Positions 29,301-41,300 of a stretch of 64,000 bases of DNA are shown here, in pieces (positions within the stretch are counted from its first letter, which is position 1; each line of letters begins with the position of its first letter). Location: the NCBI RefSeq assembly GCF_910591885.1, contig NC_063275.1:22928501-22992500 (forward strand), written 5' to 3'. The DNA is from Bombus terrestris (taxonomy: Eukaryota; Arthropoda; Insecta; Hymenoptera; Apidae). A program made the position numbers and the translations under genes. Below the pieces are notes generated by a model. It saw nothing but the letters and a program-made list of their open reading frames with translations, was not told where the DNA came from and searched no databases.

Positions 29301-32300
29301 AGAAATTACTCGAATTCTTAGCAAAAGACAAACGTTACCATCTTCCTCGTTTTCCCCCATGGAAACCTCTAAAAAAAATCGACAAGTTGGAACACTATCA
29401 GAGAAAAAGAGTATCGTCTCCGTCTTCGGATTTTCCAAGAGCAAATCTATCGGCTGTAAAACCTAGATTTAGTTCGTTTTCTTTCACGAACTCTAGACGA
29501 GACAAACAATTTATGGATTCTAGTAAAATACACAAAAACTGTTTATGTGAAAGGAACCGTTATAAGAGTACTGTTCGATATGATAAAAACGAAGGTTATT
29601 TAGAATCGAGGAGAAAATCGGAGATGGATTTTAGAGACGATAGATATCGTAGGAGAAAAGATGAATTTTGTAATATTTGTACGAGACCGAAAGTTCGTAA
29701 TTGTAGTCGACGTGTCACTTTTGAAGGAATAGAAAATAAACCTTGAGCCGATAATAGGAAAGAAAATAATCGATGGATAAACCGGAATAGTAATTTATAT
29801 TTTCGTACATATTTATTGGTATCTTTGAGAAAAATATTTTTAATACGAAACTTGTTCCATAGCTCGCCGCAGTATTCTCTTAGACACTCAACATCCAGAT
29901 GGCCTCGAGAAGATTCGTGAACTCGAGGCTCAAGGACGTCCAGCCCGCTTAGAAGTCGAAGAACCACCAGTGACACCACCAAGATTCATCACTGAACTCA
30001 GGGTAAAGAATTCATAGCAATTTATATAATTTAAAATTCTAGATATCTTCCTAATTATAGAAATTTATATTTTCTTAATATTCTCTATAGCATAGAATTG
30101 CAAATTTTATTATTTGTTATTAAAAACAGAAAATTTAATATTATGTATACGTAATATAAAATTTTTTCAGTACGCAAATAATGCAAATTTGCAGAATCTC
30201 CAAATTTTGCAATATCATTATTTGTTATAAAGTTAAAAATGCTTAATGTTTTGTATATTATAAAATCTTTAATTTTTGGAATATTTTCCATCAAATATTT
30301 GAAACATTTTTCATTGAATCCAAAACATTTGCACTATTACTATAAAAATATGAATACCATTATAAAAGCACAACTGTTTAACGTTATGTATATCATAAAA
30401 TTTCAAAGGTTCTTTTATATACTCGAAATGTTTATTTATTAAATTATAAAATTTTATTTAGGGTACCACCGAAGTATACGAAGGACAAACAGCCCATTTC
30501 GAGTGCCAAGTTGAGCCTCTCCACGACGCCAACTTGAGGATCGAATTCTTCCACAATGGCAAGCCGCTTCCATCTGCCTCCAGGTTCCACGTGACCTTTG
30601 ACTTTGGATATGTGGCTCTTGATATCGGCCATGCTGTTCCGGAAGACGCAGGAGAATATTCCGTACGAGCTATCAATGCTCTTGGCCAATGCGTATCCTC
30701 GATCGAGCTGAGGGTTATTCCAAGGGACAACATTATTCTGGACTCGCAACGTCCTGAAGGAATGGACAAGATTCGTGAATTGGAAGCTCAACAGCCTTGG
30801 AAGAGACCAGACGTACCAGAACCACAAACTAGGCAAAGACCGGTCTTTACTCAACCGTTGCAAAATATCGACGCTATTCCCGAAGGGCACACTGCTCACT
30901 TTGAATGCAGATTGATTCCTGTAGGAGATCCAACGTTGAAGGTTGAATGGTTCAGGAATGAAATCCCACTTGAAACAAGTAAGTACAATCGTATGCATTT
31001 GTTTACTTATATTTAATAACACGAAAATTTAGAAATTTGGTGATTCTAAAGTTTGAGAATCCGAAAATTGAGAAATTTGGAAATTTCAATGTGCGAAAGT
31101 TTAGGAAATTAAAGCTGAAGCATACGGAAATTGGAGTATTGGAAAATTTAGAAATCTGGGAATTTAGGCATTGGAAAATTTGGCAATTTGAAAATTTAAT
31201 AGATTAGATAGAAAATCCCAGAATTAGAAAGTTTAGAAAAGTAGTAATTCAGAAAATTGGAGAGTTTAAGAGGTCGAAATTTAAGAATTTGAAGAATCCA
31301 AATTTCAGAAACTGAAGTTTTAGAAGTTCGAAGGTTTAAGAGTTAACAAATTTGGGAATTCGAGTAATAAAGCGTGTTATTTCTGAATTATCCAGGTTCA
31401 AGAATCACCAAAGTCCATGATTTCGGCTACGTCTCGTTGGACATCTCCCACGTGAGAGAAGAGGACGAAGGCGTGTACATGTGCCGTGCGTCCAACCCAC
31501 TCGGTGAAGCAGTTACCACTGCTTCGATGAAGATCAAGAGTTAGTATCAATACTAGACCCCTGCCAATATATGTTTTCTTCAAAGCTGACACTTATCGTC
31601 TACTATTTCTCATATTTAGGTAAAGCAAGCATTCAATTAGACACCCAACACCCTGAAGCGCAACGTAAGATCGCCCAACTTGAAGCTGATAAAGGACCAA
31701 GTCGTCCTGAAGAACCGGAGAAGGTATTCGATAAACCTATATTCACGCAGTTGTTGACTGGACCCACGGAACTTTGGGAAGGCCAGATGGCTAGATACGA
31801 ATGCAGAGTCGTTCCAGTTGGCGATGCCAGTTTGAGATTTGAGTGGTACATCAATGGAGTCGAACTAAAAATGGGTAGGTCTCTTACGGAAACTGATAAA
31901 ATATAATCACATATTTTAACGAATTTCACTATAACTACAATAAATATTATTATTCATATTATCATTATTATTAATTCTTCCATTTTCGAAAATTTATAGA
32001 TTTAAATAGTTTTGAAATTAAGGAATTCAATAGTCAGAAAATTTAAAGCTCCATCCAAAATCTAAACCTAGAAACTTTTGTATTCAGTTAGTTAATTTCA
32101 AAATATTTCACTTTCATTTCTATACGGTGTTCTTACTTTGTCTCTTCCTACATTTCGTGTTTTGTAATAAACATCTATCTCAAATCTGATCTAAACCATT
32201 GACCTATAACCATAACGTAATTTTCACTTCACGCAATGTTTAACGTTTTCAACAGGATCTCGGTTCCACGTGAGCCACGATTTCGGCTACGTGACCCTGG

Positions 32301-35300
32301 ACATCCTGAAAGTAATCTCGGAGGATTCCGGTGTATACACTTGCAAAGCCATCAACAAATCCGGCGAGGCAGTTTCCTCGATTTCGCTGAAAGTGAAAGC
32401 GCGCTCAGCTATCGATGCCGAAAGTCTTCAGCCAGATGCTTGGCAGAAGATCCAACTGAAAGAAGCGGAGATGAACAAAGTACCGGAAATGTTCGTCGAC
32501 ACGACGCCTCAACAGGCTCCAGTCTTCACCAAACACCTCGAAAGCCACGACAGACTCGTGGAAGGTCAACATGTATACTTGGAAGCTCAAGTAGAGCCAA
32601 GAGCAGATCCAAATCTTCGCGTTGAGTGGTTCAAAAATGGTGTGGCTCTTCAAACTGGAACCAGACTTCGTAGTACCTTCGATTTTGGCCTTGTTACACT
32701 ATCTATCAATGGTTTAAGACCCGACGATTCCGCCATTTACACTTGTAAAGCCACGAACCTACTTGGAGAGGCTGTGTCTACTTGCAGTTTGAAGATCGTC
32801 GATCGTCATTGGTTACTTGGTGACACTCTTCATCCTGATGCTCTTCCAAAGATCGACGCCTTAGAGCAACCTCATGTCACCTCAACAGAACAACCAGAAC
32901 CTATTTACGAGGAACCAGTGTTCATCACTCATCTGAACAACGTTGAATGCGTAGAAGGTGACAATGTGCACTTTGAATGTAACGTTGAGCCATCAAAAGA
33001 TCCAACGATGAAGATCGAATGGTTCATCAATGGTAAACCTCTTCCAACTGGAGCAAGATTCAAGTCGACTTATGACTTTGGTTATGTAGCTTTGGATATT
33101 ACTCATGCTTATGAAGAAGATTCTGGAGTAGTCATTGTTAAGGCTACCAATTCGAAGGGATCAGCTCAGACGTCAGGAACTCTCAAATGCACCAGCAAAC
33201 AGAACATCTATCTGCAGACACAGCATCCTCAAGGAGAGGCTGGCTTAGAAAAAGTCAAAGAAGCTGAAGATGCTTATTTGTCGAAATATAGAAGGCCAGA
33301 CGCTGGACCAGAACAAGAATATCCTAAACCGATCTGGACAGTGCCCTTGCAGCCGGAATTCAAATTGGGCGAGTCTGAACCTCTGCATTTGGAGGGTCAG
33401 GTAGAGCCCAAGGACGATCCAAACTTGAAGATCGAGTGGTATTTCAATGGAAAAGCTCTGGAACATGGATCCAGATTTAAGATGACCAGCGACTTTGGAT
33501 TCGTCACTTTGGACTTGACAGATGTCTATGATCGTGATTCTGGAATTTACACTTGCAAGGCATACAACAAAGCTGGAGAAGCTTTCACTTCAACAACGAT
33601 CTACTGTACGACCAAGGAGAATATCATCGAAAGATCGCAGCATCCCAAAGGTAAGGAAGGTTTGGAAGCAATCCAGGACCTCGAAGAATCGCTGAAACGA
33701 CAGGAAGGAGCTCCACCAGAGAGTGAAGAAGGTCATCCACCTGTGTTCACATCTCAATTCGAGAACCTGACTAACCTATCCGAAGGAGAAATCGCTCACT
33801 TCGAAGCTTCGCTCACGCCAACTAGCGACCAAACTATGGTAGTCGAATGGTTCTACAATGGCAAGGTCTTGGACGCCAGTCATCGCATAAGAACAGTCTA
33901 TGCTTTTGGAATGGTGGTTCTCGAGGTTCTTGGAACCAAGATAGAGGACTCCGGCACCTACTCTTGCAGGGCTACCAACAAATGGGGCCGCGCCGAGATC
34001 AGCGTGGAATTAGAATGCGTGGATAAATCGAAAGGACAGAAACCCAAATTTACAACTCATATTCAATCGCTGGAAGGTCTAAAGGATGGCCAGTCTGCTC
34101 ACTTCGAGTGTACTTTAATTCCAGTTGGAGATCCTCATATGAAAGTAGAATGGTTCCACAATGGCCAACCTTTGAGACACTCGTCCAGATTCAAGATGGT
34201 ATCCGATTTTGGATTTGTTGTGATGGATATCGCTGGCGTGATGGCCCACGATACTGGAGAGTACGTGTGCAAGGCTAGCAACAAATATGGCGAAGATTAC
34301 ACTAAAGCAACTCTGAAATGCTTTGGAAAGAGCGGAGTATATCTTGATTCGTTACAACCAGATTCTCTCGCTAGAATCAGAGAACTGGAGAGTTATGGTG
34401 GTGAACAACCTGCCACGCCAACGACTCCAGTTGCTGAGCCACCTAAATTCATCACGCAAATTTCTGACATCACGAAATTGGTTGAAGGACAATCTGCTCA
34501 CTTTGAAGCTAGACTGACTCCTGTAAATGATCCAGATCTGAAGGTCGAGTGGTATTACAATGGAAAGAAATTACCTCATGGACACAGATACAGAACCTTC
34601 CACGACTTTGGCATTGTCATTTTGGATATATTATATTGTTACGAAGAGAATTCTGGAGTTTACGAGTGCAGAGCTTTCAATAAATATGGAGAAGACACGA
34701 CTAAAGCGACCTTGAAATGTTATTCGAAATCGAGTCTCATTTTGGAAAGTCAGCTTCCTAAAGGAATGGAAGGTGGATTGGAGAAGATTCAGACTTTGGA
34801 GGACTCGATGATTCGCACTAAAGACGAAAAGATCGTGGAAGAACGAGGAAAGGCACCTGTGTTCACTGTACCTTTGAGCAACATCGATGGCCTCCGCGAG
34901 GGCGAGAGCGCGCACTTCGAAGCTAGACTTACACCTACCGACGATCCAAAATTAAAGGTAATTGTTGCTTATTATTATTATTCGATTGATTTCGCTTATT
35001 ATAAATTGAATATTATATATAGAACTCGATACGCTGAAATTTATACTTTGGAGTTACAAAATTTAATATTTTTAAGGACTATAGAGTTTTTAATATTCCA
35101 GAGAAATTTTTTTAATCACTGAAATTTGTATCGATAAAGTTACTGTTTGATTGTAAGAATCCGTATTTACATAGCTATATACCTTTATCATTATCCTGAA
35201 ATATTCGAAAAATCAATTCTAAGAACTTGCGATCTCCGAATATAAAAAGAATTCATTACGTATCATACAAATTTTCCCATAAAAATAATATTCAATTAAT

Positions 35301-38300
35301 TAGCCAATGATAATATGTAAAATTAATAGAAAAATAAAATTTTCTTTTTCGCAGGTCGAATGGTTCTGGAACGGAAAACCTTTGCGGACCGGTACTCGTT
35401 TCCGCACCTTCTGCGACTTCGGCTTCGTGATTCTCGAAATTTCGCCAATCTATCCAGAAGACTCCGGCGAATACAGCTGCCGAGCAACAAACGACTATGG
35501 CGAAGCTGTAACCACATGCACGATGAAGTGTACTGGAAAACGAAGCATCATTCTCGAATCTCAACTGCCAAAAGGAATGGAAGGCACGATAGATAAAATC
35601 GCCGAACTGGAAGGTCTCGGAAACGAGCCTGGTATTGCAACTCCGGACGACGATACCGGAAAACCACCGGAATTCATCACGACACCATCCGATTTGACTC
35701 TAACCGAGAATTCCTTGGCGCACTTCGAGTGCAGATTAACACCGATCAACGACTCCAGCATGAGAGTAGAATGGTTCCACAATGGAAAACCTCTGTTGGC
35801 TGGAACCAGGATCAAAACCATCCACGACTTTGGATTTGTAATTTTGGAAGTAGCCAATTGCTACCAACGAGACTCTGGTTTATATACATGCAAAGCAACG
35901 AATCGTCACGGTGAAGCTACTGTGTCGTGCAAACTTCAAGTTCGTGGACGCCAAGGAATTATCTTGGAGCCTCAGTTGCCAAGCAACTTTAAGACTGGAA
36001 CAGAGAGTATTCAGAAATTGGAAGAGGCTTTGTACAAGAAGGACGAGATACTGACCGAGGAAGAAACACCTAATCCTCCTAAGTTTACTGTGGAATTGAA
36101 GGATATCGAAGTAGAGGAAGGAGCATCCAGTCACTTTGATTGCAGAGTCGAACCTGTGGGCGATTCTACCATGCGTATCGATTGGTTCCATAACGGAAGA
36201 TCATTCGCTACCGGATCTCGTGTACACCAGATTAACGACTTTGGATTCATTTCGTTGGACATGTCGTACACCTATGCTAGAGATAGTGGAGAATACGTTT
36301 GCAGAGCTACGAACAAGTGGGGATCTGCTACTACCAAAGCTACGATAACGTGCAAATGTACGTAGTTGAATTACAGTATCGTAAGATTTATTAATTTTTA
36401 TTTGTTGCATACGAAGGGATTACTCTATAAAAATTATACATTTGAAATATCATTTCATCAATTTACGATCGTGATTCGATTTTATATAATGAGAAAATTA
36501 TCAATACTTTTACTCAAGTTATTGTCTCTTATATTAGGTACAAAGTATTTTAAATTTTGTTATGTCGAATATATATTTTTTAAATATTTTGAATATTATT
36601 ATTGGAATACTAATTTTTGGAGATTTTAGGAAAAATAAAAAATGAAAATTTACGTTGGTGACAATTTATGTTCGTTAGAACTCGTTACAGTTTTTTGGTA
36701 TTGACAATAATTATTAATTTTTAATCTTCTGAATTCCTTTCGTAATGAGGCTGGTCCAGTTATATTATGAATCAAACGTTTTCTTATTTTCCTTTTAAAT
36801 AATTTTTTTGCCGATTCTTTTAATATAATAAGAATATTAATTTAAGTGTTGAGTAAATAATCGTCTTAATTGTTATTAAAAATAATTCTAAATATATTTT
36901 CTTATTAGTTTAGTAATAATAATAATATTGATAATAAATTTTCAATTATTCCAGCTAAGAAAACCATAGATTTCGACTCGCAGTTGCCCTCGGGCATGAG
37001 CGGCGAGAAGCTGAAAGAATTAGAACGTGGTCCAGTAAGCGAGCCACCTGCCGAAGAGCCACCACGTCAACCACCAAGGTTTATTACGCAGATTCAATCA
37101 GCAACCGTTGACGAGTCTGAACCAGTTAGGTTCGAATGTCGCGTGGAACCAAAAGACGATCCAAATCTACGCATAGAGTGGTACAGAAATGGAAAATTGA
37201 TCCCAGCTGGACACAGATACAGAACAATGTACGATATGGGATTCGTGTCTATGGATATTTTGTACGTTTACCCTGAGGACTCGGGAGAATACGTGTGCAA
37301 AGCTATTAACGATCTTGGCGAGGACACTACCAGGGCATCGGTATCATGCAAAAGTAAGATCTCAAATTCTATTTATTTCCTTATACAAGATTAGTAATGG
37401 TTGAGAATCTTCATTCTTCTTTTAATTCAAAAAATTGTAATACAAAAAGTATTTATTTTCCTCTTATTGTTCAATAATGTAAGACTTATAGACATTAGCG
37501 TTCGTATAATACGATAAAATAAAATAGAAATTTGATTATCGTATAACGTAATTTCTCTCATGCTATAATTTCTTCATCATAATTTCTCGTAACCTTTTAC
37601 TATTTCTCTGTATTTCCAAGTAGAAATTTTATGATTCAGATTTACTTTGTGACCCACTTACAACGATATTATTGCAAAATGCAACTCTCTCTTTCTATAA
37701 TTCATCTATTATAATTTTTCATAATATTAATCCAATATTTCCATAATATTTAATTCAAATTACAATACGAATATTCAATATCGCTATTTCCCACTTTCTC
37801 CACAGAGTTGCCCAACATCATCCTACAGAACCAAGTGCCAAAGGGTATGAAGAAGTCGGAAGCGTTGATGCAAATGGAAGCCACCATCAAGAAGTACACT
37901 TCGGAAGTTCACCTTACAGAGGACGATCTCTACGACGCGGATAAGAAACAACCACCACGTTTCGTCACTCAGATCCAAGATCAAACCGAGCTGGTTGAAA
38001 TGAACAGCACAAAGTTCGAGTGCCAATTGGCACCTGTCGGTGATCCGAACATGAAGGTCGAATGGTTCTTCAATGGCAAACCTTTACCACACAAGAACAG
38101 ATTCACTCCAATTTACGACTTTGGTTACGTGGCGATGAACTTTGGATGGGTATATCCTGAAGACAGCGGAGAATATCTATGCAGAGCCACAAATCTTTAC
38201 GGAATGGACGAAACACGAGCGGTGATCCGAACGGCTGGCAAGCCTGGAATTATTTACGAGTCGCAACTACCAAAGGGCATGAAGAGTATCGAGAAGATCA

Positions 38301-41300
38301 GGGAGATGGAAGCTGCATGGCAAATGTAAGAATTTTTGTGACAATTGAATTTTTTCTTATGGACGCCGGCGTGTACCACCGGTGGGCCACACGTGTCTGT
38401 CCCGTGAAGCGGCGTGCATTCGGTGCTGGCGTCAACGTGTTAAATAAGAAAAAATATATCGTGTCTTTTAGACGATGCTGAAAAATTTTGGGAATCATTT
38501 ATATCGAAAGTTAATGTTCTTTTTTCTCATTAATTAATTACGATATATAATTTAACCATACTACATTATGGTATCGAACTGTCTCTTTACGCGTGAACGT
38601 GTTTATTCAGAGTACCTGAGGAAGAGGGCGAAGAAGAGAAGGTGCGTGCACCTCCAACATTCGTGAGCAAACCTGAACCGGTAACCGTCGAAGAGGGTGA
38701 TTGGTCCAGATTCTGTTGTCGTGTCACTGGTCACCCGAGACCGCGAGTCATGTGGATCATCAATGGGCATACTGTGGTCAATGTAAATATCTTTGCTTTT
38801 CAGAATTTAAAAGGAAACTAAATTCTAACATTCCGAGTAATATTGATTAAAAATTATTTTAAATTCTAAGTAAACATTAAAATTTAACTCTTCTAAACTA
38901 TACACTAAAAGGAGTTTACTCGTAGTAGAGATTTTTCTATGAAATATATTTATGTTTTTCTGTAGCCCTTTTTATATTACAATTTTATATTACAATCCTG
39001 TATTATGATTCTGTATAATTATAATTCTATATGATTCTACGTTATAATTCGTCACATCTTTTCACAGGGATCACGGTATAAACTAACGTACGACGGTATG
39101 TACCATCTCGACATCCCCAAGACGAGGCAATACGATCATGGGAAGGTCGAAGTGATCGCGAGAAGTTCGGTAGGCGAGTCACGAACCGAAACCACCCTAA
39201 CAGTAAAACCAAGGAGCGACGATTATCGTGGTGTACTGAAAAATTCACCAAGACGTAAGTTTACTACTCCCAAACAGAGAAACTCATACATAGACATGTC
39301 GTTGCATTCTTTGCGTCTCCTCAAACGCCAATTATACTTTAATTATACCTCACTGAAACATATTCTATTCTTCTATTTTTACATACTTCAAATTTGTACA
39401 CATGAATCTTACCGAACAATAAGAAATTCTCCAACAAAATGAAATCTATCCATTACATCGCAAAGAATGCACGCACATACAAAAGAAACAAAATTATAAT
39501 CCGTCGATAAATCGGACATTGGCACAACGATATATATATCACACGAAAAAAAGAATGAAAATTTTCTGTTCGAGTAAAATCGAGAGAAAAACAAAATTCT
39601 ATTTAAATAACGCAACCGAAAGATAAAACGACAACCGCAACACAGTACATGATATATCGATACGACACATACATTCCATTCGAGTACAGAAAAAGAAGAG
39701 AACACTCGAAATCATTCGAACACCAAAAACCTCTGTCCCAACCTTTTTCCTTCTTCCAACAAAAAAAAAAAAAGAAAAAAAGAGAAAAAGAAAATGTTAC
39801 GAAAGGATTCGAAAGATCGTCCTCGGGCGACTCGACCAGCTTCTTCTTCTTCTTCTTCTTCGGGGTTCGGGATTTCGACGAGCAATGTCGTCTAAACTGA
39901 AAAGGTATCGGCTACTTCGTTTTACAAACCGGAATTTTCAGGTATGGAACACTAAACATCGAGAAGGGAACAACTCGTTCTTTTTAAATTATCTTGTTTA
40001 TATGTATATATACGCATATATTTATATATGTTCATCATTGTCTTCCATTTTCTGTTTTATCAAATGTGAACACAAACTGTGCACGGAGAAAAATATTATA
40101 AGCAATAAGTCATCGATTTATTTTTACATCAATATATCGGTGAATCATCGACTTTATTTTTCTATTAATTTATTCGTTTGAAAAAATTAATTGAAGAAAT
40201 TTTTTTTTTTTAATATAATATAAAATATTTTCCTCCGCGCGGTCAACGATTTTTATTATTGCACTGGAGAAAACGGGTGTATTGCTCAATAATACTACTT
40301 TTTACATTTTTATATATTTTTATTTCTTTAATAAAAATAGTCCATTTCATCTGAACTTTATTTACTGTATTGCTTTTTCATATATTCGTAAGATCATTGA
40401 ATAGGATCGATGAAATTCGGCTCGTTTTGCAAGACTAACCGAGCAGAGTCCGTATTTCTCGGAGTGCTACACCATGTTCAATGTCGACGTTGTTAATAAT
40501 CCTGGACGGGTAATGGATATATTTAATAACTTGTCAGCTCCTAATATCCAATTCCGTTTATTATATCATATTTTAAACAACAGAGATTCAGTGTCTTTTG
40601 ATTTACTATTTTTCAAGTTGCTAATGTATTAGATCATAAATATTGTAAATTGAATATAGTACTGGATCTCTGTACATGAAAGTGGACCGTAGAAAATGTT
40701 TGAAATTAGAGAATCTCCTCAAGTGTTCGGTGTAATTCCAAATCAATGTGATTGGCACCGTGATCTAACTTAAACCACCCGGATGTCCACCTCTGTCTCC
40801 GGTAGCCTGGTTTCCGGGCATCCTGTTCCTCTCGCGTAGCTGGCGTCGTTATGTGTTGCATCGCCAATAAAGTACTGTGTCGTATTTCCCCGTGATTCTC
40901 TGTGAATCTTCTTGAAAGCATAACGTTCCCTCGATTCTCGTCATTCGGCATTTTAGATTATTTTTAATTTAACTAATACTCCGCTATGAATGCGATCTTT
41001 CACTACTTTATTATACAGAAAATGTTAATATTTCGCAAATACTTGACAGCTCTTATATTATTTATGTCTTATAAATAGTTTCAATATTTAAATTTTTCCA
41101 GAGGCAATTAAACACTGAAAATATCACTGACAAATGCAATTTGAATCCTTGCCATCGACAATTTTATTTCATTGTTATCTATTACTAATATTTGATATCT
41201 TTGAAATATGCTAGATCGTCGAGGAACGTTATGTTTCCAATAAAAAAAAAAAAAAAAAAATGGATGTTTCCGACGTTCGTATGGCATGCGTTGACGGTTG

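Noticed and set aside
35292..35564. Minus-strand frames opposite Ig exons (35292, 30444, 42209 and others)
   Set aside because: Shadows of well-supported Ig exons on the plus strand.
39098..39442. C-terminal extension after Ig31 by read-through at 39254
   Set aside because: The added residues are intron-like (Phe/Tyr/Leu-rich), the donor is strong, and exon 33 continues in phase with PWYDYG.
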